From VSJD01 sp964617825 (GTDB taxonomy: Bacteria; Verrucomicrobiota; Kiritimatiellia; JAAZAB01), in the NCBI GenBank assembly GCA_964617825.1, contig CAZTWL010000002.1, positions 124,001-188,000 on the forward strand: a stretch of 64,000 bases of DNA, read 5' to 3'. A program made the translations under genes and the position numbers. How positions within the stretch are numbered: position 1 is the first letter of the stretch; each line of letters starts with the position of its first letter. The notes beneath the pieces were generated by a model. That model was not told the DNA's origin. It saw only the letters and a program-made list of their open reading frames with translations, and made no database searches. Shown piece by piece: positions 55,430 through 64,000 of this stretch.

Positions 55430-55561
55430 TTACTGCCCAGGCATCATCTCCGCAAATATTTGCAGCCTCGGAAGATCCGCACCGGCGAAACAAAAGATAT
55501 CGCGAATTTCACCGTTGAGGATCAAACCGTCCGGATCGGCGATCACTGCTTTGTAATCCAT
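55430..55561 (-). CDS. Possible small gene or remnant between glycosyltransferases
   Basis: 43 codons starting MDYKAVIADPDGLI and ending EMMPGQ, too short for usual gene calling. It sits 12 bases after the GT2 stop and six bases before the GT4 start, spacing as in a tight operon. No ribosome binding site or family match is visible. It may be a remnant of an enzyme or a real peptide. Confidence 0.35.
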   Translation of the reverse strand: MDYKAVIADPDGLILNGEIRDIFCFAGADLPRLQIFAEMMPGQ

Positions 55562-55573
55562 GCATTCATTTAA

Positions 55574-56578
55574 TCAACGGAGACTTGCTTCCTTTTTTCG
55601 TTTCCACCAGGTTCGCACCAATTCCCGCAAGGGGGGTTCGCTCATCGTCGGCGTCAGCAGCCGTTCCAACTGCTCCGGCGCCAGTCGCATGTTCGCCTGG
55701 ATTCGGCGGCGTTCGCGCCGAATATGCGGCAGGACCGGCAGGACGGCGCAATATCCGGCTAATGCGGCCAGCGGCCGCCGGTAGGCAATGAAAAAATACA
55801 TCTGGCCATAGAGCAAGGACAACGCATGCCGGACGAGCAGGCGCGCCGGCAGATTTTTCAAAAGCAGGATAATCCGGTTGCGCGTCATGAGCCGCACATA
55901 CCGGGCATGATGCAATCCGCTGCCATGCCCCTGGTGAAGGACTTCCGCCGACGGAACCAAGTTGTAGCGATAGCCGCGCAGCCGCCCGCGCAGGCCCAAA
56001 TCCACATCCTCAAGATAGGCAAAAAACCGCTCGTCAAATCCGCCCATTTCGTCCAAAAACGATTTCCGGTAGAGCGCGGCGCCGGCGCAGGGCGAAAATA
56101 TTTCGCACTTATCTTCATATTCCGCCGCATTTCGGCCATGCCCGCGCTTGGCGGCAGCGCCCTGCCAAGAAAGGCTGTCGCCGCAGTCATCGACAATCGC
56201 CGGATCGCTCATGGATAACATTCTGGATGTCAGAGCGCCGACATCCGGCGCGCTCTCATCCATGGCCCGGACAAGGCTGGCCAGCCACGCCGGACGCGGC
56301 AAGGCGTCCGTGTTCAGGAGCGCCACGTATTGAGAGCGGCTGGCCTGGATTCCGGTGTTGACCGCAGCGGAAAAGCCGCGATTATGTTTCCAGGCAATCA
56401 GGGTAGCCTGCAGCGCATGCTGCTTCACCAGTACGCAGCTGTTATCGGTCGACCCGTTATCCACCACAATCACGTCAAAATCACAGAACGTCTGCATCTC
56501 CAGGGCATCGAGGCATCGCGCCAGCCAGGCGGCCCCGTTCCAGACCGGAATGACGACGGTTACAAGAGGAATGTTCAT
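55574..56578 (-). CDS. Glycosyltransferase family 2
   Basis: 334 residues. It has the GT-A start TVVIPVWNGAAWLARCLDAL, FDVIVVDNGSTDNS, GFSAAVNTGI and the DxD-type AALLNTDALP. MGGFDERFFAYLEDVDLGLRGR is the acceptor-side ED motif. The size and motif order match rhamnosyltransferase-like GT2 enzymes, consistent with the nearby rml genes (inference). A Lys/Arg-rich tail follows. The second in-frame ATG (56578, MNIPLVTV) is preferred. Confidence 0.88.
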   Translation of the reverse strand: MNIPLVTVVIPVWNGAAWLARCLDALEMQTFCDFDVIVVDNGSTDNSCVLVKQHALQATLIAWKHNRGFSAAVNTGIQASRSQYVALLNTDALPRPAWLASLVRAMDESAPDVGALTSRMLSMSDPAIVDDCGDSLSWQGAAAKRGHGRNAAEYEDKCEIFSPCAGAALYRKSFLDEMGGFDERFFAYLEDVDLGLRGRLRGYRYNLVPSAEVLHQGHGSGLHHARYVRLMTRNRIILLLKNLPARLLVRHALSLLYGQMYFFIAYRRPLAALAGYCAVLPVLPHIRRERRRIQANMRLAPEQLERLLTPTMSEPPLRELVRTWWKRKKEASLR

Positions 56579-56724
56579 ACTATTTATCATGGGTTACAGA
56601 CCGGCGCGGATACTTCAAAAAGGAACAAATGATATGCATACGAATTTTTTTTCGGCATCTGCGAGATCCGTAGTCAAAACATTCGCCTGGTATGGACAAA
56701 ACCGCTACCTGATCAACGCCAATT

Positions 56725-57657
56725 TTACAGGAACAATTCATTCCGATTCCCGAACCGGCCGGCCAGGCCATCGCGCAGGGCCTGCCAGGCCGCGCGCGCT
56801 TCCGCCGGCCGGCATTGAATCAACGAGCGCAGCGTCATCGCCAGGCCAACAGCGCTCCAGAAGCAGGCATACCGAACGCGCCGGGACGGATAAAATTTTC
56901 GAATATAGAGAAAGCGATTGCGCAGCGTGTAATAACGGTAAAGCGTGGAGCGCGCGGCGCCGCCGGGATCATGTTGCGCACAGGCCCGCGTGCAAATCGC
57001 CCGGTCAAAACCTTTTTCCCCGGCCCGGCGGCACAAATCGGCCATTTCGCCGCTGAAAAAATAATCTTCATCGAACAGCCCCACCGCCCGCAACACTTCG
57101 ACCCGGATGAGGGCAACCGTGCCCGGCACATAATCCACGCTGATTAGGCGGTGCAATGCAATCAGCGCGGGGAGATCGGCCGCGGGGCATTCGCGGCGCG
57201 TCCCGCGATGGCGCGCAATATCCCTGCCGCCGGCGGTAAAAATTGGCTTGCGGCCGGCCGGCGCCAAACCGTTGGGCGAGGCCTGGCCGCGCCGCTCATC
57301 CAGGAGCGGTCCCACGATGCCCAGGCGCGGATGTTCGGCAAGCTCGGTCAACAGGCGCTGAACCTGGTCCTCGTTAATGGCCGCATCGTTGTTCAGCAGC
57401 AGCGCGACATCGGCCTTTGTGGATAAAATCTCGCGCAGGGCCAGATTGTTGCCGCCGGCAAAACCAAGGTTACGGTCGCTGGCCAGGACATGGGCCCCGG
57501 GACATTGCTTCCGTATCGCATCGTAACTGCCGTCCGACGAGGCGTTGTCCACAACCCAGATCTCGGGCGCCACACTTGTCCAGGCCGCCACGCTCTCGAC
57601 GCAGCGAATGGTGACGGCCGCCTGGTTCCAGTTCAAAATGACCACGGACATGTTCAT
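56725..57657 (-). CDS. Glycosyltransferase family 2, rhamnosyltransferase-like
   Basis: 310 residues. It starts MNMSVVILNWNQAAVTIRCVESV, then IWVVDNASSDGSYDAI, LGFAGGNNLAL, and VALLLNNDAAI (metal-binding Asp). The acceptor motif VGLFDEDYFFSGEMADLCRRAGEKG follows. This is the pattern of WcaA/rhamnosyltransferase-like GT2 enzymes. It is separated by about 130 bases from the next GT2 gene downstream. Confidence 0.88.
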   Translation of the reverse strand: MNMSVVILNWNQAAVTIRCVESVAAWTSVAPEIWVVDNASSDGSYDAIRKQCPGAHVLASDRNLGFAGGNNLALREILSTKADVALLLNNDAAINEDQVQRLLTELAEHPRLGIVGPLLDERRGQASPNGLAPAGRKPIFTAGGRDIARHRGTRRECPAADLPALIALHRLISVDYVPGTVALIRVEVLRAVGLFDEDYFFSGEMADLCRRAGEKGFDRAICTRACAQHDPGGAARSTLYRYYTLRNRFLYIRKFYPSRRVRYACFWSAVGLAMTLRSLIQCRPAEARAAWQALRDGLAGRFGNRNELFL

Positions 57658-57762
57658 AAATTAGATGGCGATTCCTGGTCCTCGCAGTTCTCGCCGCCTC
57701 TAAACCGGCATATTGCAGCGATCGTTCGACAAAACGGCAAACTACCCTCAGGCCCGGCTTGC

Positions 57763-58701
57763 TCATGGGGTTCCGGGCACAGGCGCCTCCATCGATTTCT
57801 CCTCCCAGTAATAGCGATGCAGGCTGCAGGCGCGGGCCAGACCCAAGGGCATCCGGTCGGCAAAATGACTGCACAGCACTCCGGCCATTTTGGCCAGGGT
57901 GTACAGAGAATAATAAGGCAGATACAGTGGGTGATGCCGGAGCATATAGCCTGTTTCCCGACGCAGATAACGACGGCCCATGGCCGCGCTGACCTTGAGA
58001 TCATGCGCGGGAAAAATCTTTGAGAGCGAATACACGCTGTCGAAATAGCGCCGGAACGCCAGGCTGAGCGAATAGCGGTGCGAGTGCACAACCACGGATG
58101 CCGGCTGATAAACCAGGGCGTAGCCCGCCGCGATCACATCGCGCGCAAACTGCTGGTCTTCACTCATGATCAGAGTTTCGTCAAAAGGGTGGCTCAGGAG
58201 CATCGCGCGGCGCGCCGCAGCGCTGACATTGGAAAAAAACACGTCCTCCAGGGCGAGCGCGCGCCCCTCAGGCCGCACACGCCGCACAGGCCGGCCGGGC
58301 GGAAAATGGTAGTCCAGGAAAAAACGCTCCGTGGGCGGCGCATCCGGACGCGGCACTTGGCGGGAACAAACCGCCGCCACCTGGGGATCGGCCAGCGGTT
58401 CCAACAGCGCCGCAAGCCAATGGCGGTCACCCGGCAGGGCATCCTGGGTCATCAGCACGATAATTTCGCCGGTTGCCTCCCGAACGCCGAGATTCCGGGC
58501 GCGGCCATGCGAAAACCGGGCGATGGGCACGACGCGCACATTGGCCTGCGCCAGCGCAATCCGGCGCGTATCGTCGGTGGACAAAGAATCAACCAGCACG
58601 ATTTCGTCCGGCGGCGCAGGTTGCTGGGCGGCCAATGCTTCCAGAAGCGCGGGCAATGTGCCGGCGGCATTCAGCACCGGAATCACCACCGAGATTTTCA
58701 A
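57763..58701 (-). CDS. Glycosyltransferase family 2, rhamnosyltransferase-like
   Basis: 312 residues. It has ISVVIPVLNAAGTLPALLEAL, EIVLVDSLSTDDTRRIAL, HGRARNLGVREATGEIIVLMTQDALP and LEDVFFSNVSAAARRAML, then the late HPFDETLIMSEDQQFARDV. The QDALP segment replaces the common DxD. Chain-length and rhamnose transfer are inferred from neighbours. It lies between a dolichyl-phosphate-mannose-synthase-like gene and the next GT2. Confidence 0.87.
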   Translation of the reverse strand: MKISVVIPVLNAAGTLPALLEALAAQQPAPPDEIVLVDSLSTDDTRRIALAQANVRVVPIARFSHGRARNLGVREATGEIIVLMTQDALPGDRHWLAALLEPLADPQVAAVCSRQVPRPDAPPTERFFLDYHFPPGRPVRRVRPEGRALALEDVFFSNVSAAARRAMLLSHPFDETLIMSEDQQFARDVIAAGYALVYQPASVVVHSHRYSLSLAFRRYFDSVYSLSKIFPAHDLKVSAAMGRRYLRRETGYMLRHHPLYLPYYSLYTLAKMAGVLCSHFADRMPLGLARACSLHRYYWEEKSMEAPVPGTP

Positions 58702-58819
58702 TATTCACCTCGCCCCGGAACGCCAATGAAGAATGCCGGACGAAAAATGCGGAAACCGCCCGAGAAAAATCCGGATGAATTCCAAATTCTCCAGCTTGCA
58801 TTCATAATTCTGCATTTCT

Positions 58820-60013
58820 TCAAGTGTCCGTTATGCCCGTATTTTCGGATTCCGGCGGGAGCCGGTCAATATGACGCGGCAGCGCCATAATGCTGAACAG
58901 GAAAGATGCCGCACCGATCTGCACGCCGTTAACCAGGCAGATCAGGGCGAAAAACAGCAGGCGCTGTTGATTCAGCGCGCCGAATCCGCTGGCCACCCAC
59001 TGCCCCATGATCCAGAACGTTAGCACCAGCCCCGTGCCGATTACCAGGGCCGATACAATGCAAGCTTTTTCGAAGGTAAACCAGCGGTAAAACCAGGCGA
59101 TAATCGTGTCTTCCTGCAAGCCGGAAAGATGGCCATAGGCTTTGGCCAAAAGCCCGATGGTGACTATCTGGATACTGAGGATGTTCAGCACGCCGCCGAT
59201 CAGCATGCAATGAATGTCAACCAGGCGCCCGTGAATGACGATCGGGCCGAAGGCCAGCGGCAGGGAAATCGCCAGTCCAATCACCCAGGCGACGATCCCC
59301 GGCGCCAGGAGCAGGAGGGTTGGGCTGTGCAGGATCATGAAGCGCAGGTGGCGCCAGCCATCCCGAAACGAATGCAATTTGGATTCGCCCACCCGGGGCC
59401 GATAAGTAATATCCCGCTCGGTAATCCGCAGCTTGCAGCGTATGGCGCGCACGACCATCTCACTGGCAAATTCCATGCCGGTCGTGACGCAGCGCAAGCG
59501 GCCATAGGCCTGGCGGGTAATGGCGCGCATGCCGCAATGCGCATCGTGCACGCTGTTGCTGTGAAAAAGCAGCCGCAAGGTGGCCGACAGAATCGGATTG
59601 CCGATATACTGGTGAAGCCGAGGCATGGCGCCCGGCTGAATATCGTTCATCCGATTGCCCATCACAAGATCCGCCTCGCCAGCGATAATCGGCGCCACCA
59701 GCGCATCAAGAGCGGAAAGATCATAGGACAAATCGGCATCGCCCATGACGATGATATCGTAGCGGGCATTGTCGAATCCCTTGCGCAGGGCAGAACCATA
59801 GCCGCGATGCGGCTCGTTCAAGACCCGCGCCCCGTGCGCTCGGGCCACCTGGGCGGAGAGGTCGGTGGACCCGTTATCCACCACGATGATGTCTTCGGCC
59901 ATGCCTAATCTGGCAATTCCGCGGCGCGCCAGTTCGATGACCTGCCCCAAAGAGGCCTCTTCATTCAGGCAGGGAAGAATTACCGAAATACCCCCGGACG
60001 GCTCGTTGCCCAT
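58820..60013 (-). CDS. GT2 polyprenyl-phosphate glycosyltransferase with membrane tail
   Basis: 397 residues. The N-terminal 230 residues are a DPM1-like GT2 domain (ISVILPCLNEEASLGQVIE, IIVVDNGSTDLSAQVA, GYGSALRKGFDNARYDIIVMGDADLSYD with DAD metal site). The C-terminal ~150 residues hold four membrane helices. Such enzymes load a sugar onto undecaprenyl phosphate. Together with the following glycosyltransferases it suggests assembly of a surface glycan. It follows the secreted protein at 60016 by two bases. Confidence 0.9.
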   Translation of the reverse strand: MGNEPSGGISVILPCLNEEASLGQVIELARRGIARLGMAEDIIVVDNGSTDLSAQVARAHGARVLNEPHRGYGSALRKGFDNARYDIIVMGDADLSYDLSALDALVAPIIAGEADLVMGNRMNDIQPGAMPRLHQYIGNPILSATLRLLFHSNSVHDAHCGMRAITRQAYGRLRCVTTGMEFASEMVVRAIRCKLRITERDITYRPRVGESKLHSFRDGWRHLRFMILHSPTLLLLAPGIVAWVIGLAISLPLAFGPIVIHGRLVDIHCMLIGGVLNILSIQIVTIGLLAKAYGHLSGLQEDTIIAWFYRWFTFEKACIVSALVIGTGLVLTFWIMGQWVASGFGALNQQRLLFFALICLVNGVQIGAASFLFSIMALPRHIDRLPPESENTGITDT

Positions 60014-60015
60014 GA

Positions 60016-60912
60016 TTATTCCTCGCTCTCGTCGACCTCATTGGCGTCAATCGACTCGATAAACGGAGTCGCTACAGGCTGCATCGGAGTCTGCACCGGA
60101 GCCTGCACATCCGTCTGGTTCGGATTGACCGGCGCCTGCGGACTCAGCATGCCGGGAGGAACAAGCGACTGGCCGGCGGCGGCAGGCATGACCGTCTGAG
60201 CCGCTGCATTGGGGTTTTCCTGCCCGGCGGCAACCGATTTGAACGGCGAGGCTTGCGGACGGAAGGGCGAAACAAAAGGCGTAGTCATGTTGGTGTTGGG
60301 TTTAAAAAAGGACTCGAGACTTTTCGGCGTATTGGTTCCCATGCGCTGAAAGGGCGAGGCGCCGCGCCGGCGAAGATCCGAGAAAAACGGTCTGCGGTTG
60401 CCGCTCTGGTCAGTCACGCCGAAAGGCGAAGCCACCGCCTCCGTGGACATGCTTTTTCGGGGAAGCCCAAACGCGGGCGCACCCAAAGCGCCCGCCGGAG
60501 CCGCGGCATTATCCTTATCGGGATGCAACTTGATCACCATGGTTTCGTCGCCCATTTTCAGGGACGCCTCTTCCTTGTCGTAATTCACCGCAACCAGTTG
60601 GATACCGCCGATCTCCTGTCCGATGTCCAAATAAACGTGCTTGGTCGTTTTCTTGTCCAGAATGCAGACCCGCAGCTTTTCGCCATCGTCAATGATGGCC
60701 TTCATTTCATAATCCTTGGCAAACGACTCGGCCGTCGCCAAATCCGCAGCGCCGGGCAAAACAATGGGCGCCACTTCGCCAAACGGCTTGCGGTCAAGCA
60801 CCACCTGATATCGGCTGAAATCCGCCGTCGTGACGGCCCGCACCGTCAGGGCGCTTCCCCATCCTGCAATAACGATTGCCAGGCAACAACTTATGTTTTG
60901 AGGAAATTTCAT
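60016..60912 (-). CDS. Secreted Pro-rich protein of unknown function
   Basis: 298 residues. The start at 60912 (MKFPQNISCCLAIVIAGWG) gives a signal peptide; longer in-frame starts bury it. The first ~120 residues look like a small folded beta-domain (DFSRYQVVLDRKPFGEVAP, IGGIQLVAVNYDKEEASLKMGD). The rest is low-complexity Pro/Gln/Ala with ASPF/TPF repeats (SPFRPQASPFKS, TPFVSPF). It resembles type II secretion or pilus-assembly accessory domains only vaguely. It leads the minus-strand glycosyltransferase group. Confidence 0.65.
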   Translation of the reverse strand: MKFPQNISCCLAIVIAGWGSALTVRAVTTADFSRYQVVLDRKPFGEVAPIVLPGAADLATAESFAKDYEMKAIIDDGEKLRVCILDKKTTKHVYLDIGQEIGGIQLVAVNYDKEEASLKMGDETMVIKLHPDKDNAAAPAGALGAPAFGLPRKSMSTEAVASPFGVTDQSGNRRPFFSDLRRRGASPFQRMGTNTPKSLESFFKPNTNMTTPFVSPFRPQASPFKSVAAGQENPNAAAQTVMPAAAGQSLVPPGMLSPQAPVNPNQTDVQAPVQTPMQPVATPFIESIDANEVDESEE

Positions 60913-61153
60913 GATTATGCCGGTTTTCACCTTGGCCAACTGCGCACTTCCAGCCTTTTTTGAACCTGAAAATATTATCAAAGATTGGGTTGGAAATTCA
61001 ACAATGGTTATCATATCATGCACGTTTACTTTAGCAATAGTTTTCGGCAGAAGAAAGTCAGGCCCATGTGCGCGGGACAGGGCTCCATGGCGTAACACGC
61101 TTCGACCAAGCTCATGGCAGGCAATCGCGCGCTCACCATAAGGGGGCATATAT

Positions 61154-62167
61154 ATGAAATTATTAATTACCGGCGGGGCGGGGTTCATCGGCAGCAACTT
61201 CATCAATTATATGCTGACCGAATACCCGGACATCCGGATCGTCAATTTCGATGCGCTGACCTATGCCGGCAACCTGGAAAACCTGACGATGGCCGCGCGC
61301 GACCCGCGCTATACGTTCGTTAAGGGCGACATTACCGAGGAAGCGGATGTTTCCGCCGTGTTCCAAGCGCATCCTGTCGATGCCGTGGTGCATTTCGCGG
61401 CCGAGAGCCATGTGGACCGCAGCCTGCATTTGGGACCGGAAGCCTTTATTCGCACCAACATCCTCGGCACCCAACGCCTGCTGGATGCCACCCGCGCTCA
61501 ACACATTAAGCGCTTTGTGCATGTTTCCACCGATGAGGTGTATGGAAGCCTGGGGAAGGAAGGCCGGTTCCTGGAAACTTCGCCCATCCAGCCCAACAAT
61601 CCCTATGCCGCCACCAAGGCCGGTTCCGATTTCATGGTGCGTGCCGCGCATCGTTCACACGGCTTGGACGCCGTCATTACCCGCTGTTCGAACAATTTCG
61701 GGCCCTACCAATTCCCCGAAAAGCTGATTCCCCTGATGATCGCCAACGCCCTGGAAGACAAGCCCCTGCCGGTCTATGGCGACGGGCAGCAGGTGCGCGA
61801 CTGGATTTACGTGCTTGACCATTGCCGGGGCATCGATTGCGCCTTGCGCCGTGGCAAGGCCGGCGAAGTTTATAATATCGGCGGCATGCACGACATTCCC
61901 AATCTGGAGGTCGTCCAATTGATCCTCAAGCTCTTGAAAAAACCGCTCTCCTTAATCCAGTACGTCAAGGATCGCCCCGGCCATGACCGGCGCTACGCCA
62001 TAGATTCCACCAAGATCGAAACCGAACTGGGCTGGCAACGTCAATTCGATTTCGAGACCGGCATGCGCGCCACCGTGGATTGGTACCTGCAAAACCGCGC
62101 CTGGTGGGAACGCATCCGCAGCGGGGAATACAGGACATATTACGCCGCCATGTATGGCAAGCGCTGA
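61154..62167 (+). CDS. rmlB: dTDP-glucose 4,6-dehydratase
   Basis: Second step of dTDP-rhamnose synthesis. 337 residues of the extended SDR fold. Seen are LLITGGAGFIGSNFINYML (NAD-binding), FAAESHVDRSL, STDEVYG with the catalytic Asp-Glu pair, YAATKAGSD (Tyr and Lys), and RCSNNFGPYQFPEKLIPL. It is separated by 14 kb from rmlCAD. The start codon is preceded by GGGGGCATATAT. Confidence 0.95.
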   Translation: MKLLITGGAGFIGSNFINYMLTEYPDIRIVNFDALTYAGNLENLTMAARDPRYTFVKGDITEEADVSAVFQAHPVDAVVHFAAESHVDRSLHLGPEAFIRTNILGTQRLLDATRAQHIKRFVHVSTDEVYGSLGKEGRFLETSPIQPNNPYAATKAGSDFMVRAAHRSHGLDAVITRCSNNFGPYQFPEKLIPLMIANALEDKPLPVYGDGQQVRDWIYVLDHCRGIDCALRRGKAGEVYNIGGMHDIPNLEVVQLILKLLKKPLSLIQYVKDRPGHDRRYAIDSTKIETELGWQRQFDFETGMRATVDWYLQNRAWWERIRSGEYRTYYAAMYGKR

Positions 62168-62291
62168 ACGACGCCCGCATCTGTAGCGCGGCAACCTTCG
62201 CCGGATCGACTCGAGCGGCTTCGGCTGCGGCCGGCGGCCCGTCGGCGCGGCCGGTGTCCCGCGGAACGGCGGCCGCCACTCCACCGCAACG

Positions 62292-64000
62292 TCATCCGCC
62301 ACCGACAAAAGCTCCCAGCCGGCGCAGCGATTCCTCGGTAACCGCAATTTTCCACGCCGCGTGCTCGGGATCGAATTGATATTCCATCGAAGCCTCAAAC
62401 CCGATGGAGGTATCCGTTTCATAGCAGATTAACGCCATCTTTGTGTTCTCAATCTCCTCCGTCGCTATCTTCCGCATGGCGTCAGCAAGCGAGACTTCAT
62501 CCCTGCTGTGCGTCAGATCCGAGGCCCATTTCCAAAGCGGTTCCGTGTCTGCCGTACGGTTCTTTTCTGCGTTGTTGCGCAGATTCTGCAACAAGGTCTT
62601 TAAAATCTGCCACTGCTTGACATGCACCGTTGTGCGATAGGTATGCTCCATGAATTTGCTGACCGCAAACTGCTGCATGGCCCGCTCGCGCTTTGCGCCG
62701 GTCAGCGATTGCATCGCCTGCTCCATATGCCGATTGCCTTCGCTGAACAGCCGGCACACCTTTTTGGCGCGCATTAAACGCAGCTCGGTTTGTGCCGGCG
62801 CGCGGAAAACATCCTCGCTGTACACCGGAAAGGCGATGGCATTGCCTGAGTGCGTAGCGTACCACACGCCCGGGATGGTGACCCCGGTTTGATCCCAGAC
62901 CAACGGGTAGGTCGGCCCGATGCGGAAGGGCCCATACTGGTCGGTTGCCCAGGCGATCACGCTGCGGATCCCCTCGCTGAAGCAGTGCCATGCGGCCAGA
63001 GCATCCTGTGCGCCGGCAGCGTAATCCCGCCGTGCGATACGCTCCATCGCATCGTCAAGTTCAAAACCGTTCGTAAAAAACGCATTCTTGGCAAGCTCGG
63101 CGACAAAGGAAGGCAACCACCCGTAGTGATGGCTCTCCATTAATCCCGCAAGGTCATGTTTTGCATGCGATTCGACCAGCGCACGATAACGGCGGTTCCA
63201 CTGCTGCGGCACGGGCAAATAGGGCGCAACCCCCATGTCCCAGGTGCGCCCGCCCGTATTCGCCATCGCATACAGCCGAATGCCCAGTCGCTTGGCCTCC
63301 TCCGCCTCGCTGACATAATACTGGCCCGGACCCTCAAAGGAAATCGAGTAGTCGTCCACGGTGTATTCCGCCCCATTTTCACCATGAAAGTGCTCGAACA
63401 TGTCGAAGGTCACCAGCAGTGATATGCCCCGCGGCAGGTTGCGGATCAATTCCAGGCGCGGTTCCTTCGGTTTGAATCCCCAGTTATATGACCAGAATAC
63501 GATATCCGCCTCCGGGTTATGCGCGCAAATCACGTCTTTCACCATCCGCACGAGCTTGGGGTAATCGCTGCAGGGATACCAGCCGACATTGCTGCCTTTG
63601 TCCGCGGGCGTGCGCAGCTGACACCGTTTACCGCAGGTGTGCGGATCGCGGCTCGGAAACTCGAAGGTTTCACCGACAAAAATGATGCCCTTCAGCCCGG
63701 GGCAATGCGCAAACAGACGGCCGAAGGAATTCTCGTAATACTCGCGCGCGCCCTCGTCGTCGGGATGCTTGTCGCATTTGTAATGACTGTAGACATACAC
63801 ATCCAGCCCATACCCCTCCGCGCGGGCCACCAGGTTATTAAAGTCACAATAGCCGTGTCCCGAGCCGGGCCACAGCGCATCGGGATCGGGTGCGCCGTGA
63901 AGACAGGTATTGACGTCACAGGCATACACGATGATGGCGTCCATGCCCGCATGTGCGACCGCCTGCAGATACGCATCGGGAAAGGTGTCCAATTCATAGC
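62292..64000 (-). CDS. TIM-barrel glycosidase-like protein, N-terminus outside window
   Basis: At least 569 residues. The frame is open to the right edge (reading YELDTFPDAYLQAVAHAGMDAIIVYACD at the edge), so the start is not seen. It has barrel-like strands and acidic residues: LDVYVYSHYKC, GIIFVGETFEFPSRD, EADIVFWSYNWGFKPKE, ISLLVTFDMFEHF, IRLYAMANTGGRTWDMG. A Cys pair (CGKRCQ) is present. The C-terminal ~230 residues are helical. It may be an uncharacterised glycoside hydrolase. No family name can be given with confidence. Confidence 0.65.
   Translation of the reverse strand, partial: YELDTFPDAYLQAVAHAGMDAIIVYACDVNTCLHGAPDPDALWPGSGHGYCDFNNLVARAEGYGLDVYVYSHYKCDKHPDDEGAREYYENSFGRLFAHCPGLKGIIFVGETFEFPSRDPHTCGKRCQLRTPADKGSNVGWYPCSDYPKLVRMVKDVICAHNPEADIVFWSYNWGFKPKEPRLELIRNLPRGISLLVTFDMFEHFHGENGAEYTVDDYSISFEGPGQYYVSEAEEAKRLGIRLYAMANTGGRTWDMGVAPYLPVPQQWNRRYRALVESHAKHDLAGLMESHHYGWLPSFVAELAKNAFFTNGFELDDAMERIARRDYAAGAQDALAAWHCFSEGIRSVIAWATDQYGPFRIGPTYPLVWDQTGVTIPGVWYATHSGNAIAFPVYSEDVFRAPAQTELRLMRAKKVCRLFSEGNRHMEQAMQSLTGAKRERAMQQFAVSKFMEHTYRTTVHVKQWQILKTLLQNLRNNAEKNRTADTEPLWKWASDLTHSRDEVSLADAMRKIATEEIENTKMALICYETDTSIGFEASMEYQFDPEHAAWKIAVTEESLRRLGAFVGGG

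Noticed and set aside
1..64000. tRNA, rRNA or riboswitch genes
   Set aside because: I looked for T-arm-like GGTTCGANNCC motifs flanked by pairing arms and for known riboswitch cores, and found none that fold convincingly by eye.

Overview
The window is a 64 kb stretch of a GC-rich bacterial chromosome, with no rRNA or tRNA seen. Gene content suggests a glycan-using member of the Planctomycetes-Verrucomicrobia-Chlamydiae group (Kiritimatiellota, Lentisphaerota or Verrucomicrobiota-like). The grounds are GH109-type and other Gfo/Idh/MocA oxidoreductases, a ThuA-like protein, DUF2851, a Gld-like ABC operon and decayed REP-associated tyrosine transposases with a C-terminal helix-turn-helix. This placement is an inference; no phylogenetic marker was tested.

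Region 1 (1-9.3 kb): the end of a tryptophan operon (trpD partial, trpC, trpF, trpB, trpA). It is followed by a minus-strand acyl-CoA cassette (SDR reductase, CoA-transferase, thiolase). A decayed copy of the first codons of rlmB lies between trpA and the thiolase, and intact rlmB lies beyond the cassette.

Region 2 (9.3-20.7 kb): housekeeping and signalling genes. These are rlmB, a NYN-like protein with an RD/RG-rich tail, dnaG-cvpA, a hybrid histidine kinase with a response regulator, a sigma-54 activator remnant, a TPR lipoprotein, a small conserved protein, an Fe-dependent alcohol dehydrogenase and a cupin.

Region 3 (20.7-31.2 kb): an accessory island with lower GC in places. It holds a beheaded glyA, a Gfo/Idh oxidoreductase with a ThuA-like partner, an AraC regulator, an IS110 fragment, three decayed transposase copies, two GH109 genes that are identical over their last ~1 kb, and a GH99-like plus SGNH two-domain enzyme between them.

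Region 4 (31.2-45 kb): a five-gene minus-strand operon (ABC ATPase, ABC-2 permease, GldG-like, DUF4340, AsmA-like), then DUF2851, mnmA, an Ldh/Mdh-family dehydrogenase and a CHASE2-type class III nucleotide cyclase.

Region 5 (45-64 kb): surface polysaccharide synthesis. rmlC-rmlA-rmlD are clustered, with rmlB 14 kb away, and five glycosyltransferases lie between. Embedded in it is a sugar-use operon (RpiR regulator, AraA/FucI-like isomerase, kinase-like/phosphomannose isomerase fusion, ROK kinase) with two matching palindromes in front of the regulator gene. The right edge cuts an uncharacterised TIM-barrel glycosidase-like gene.
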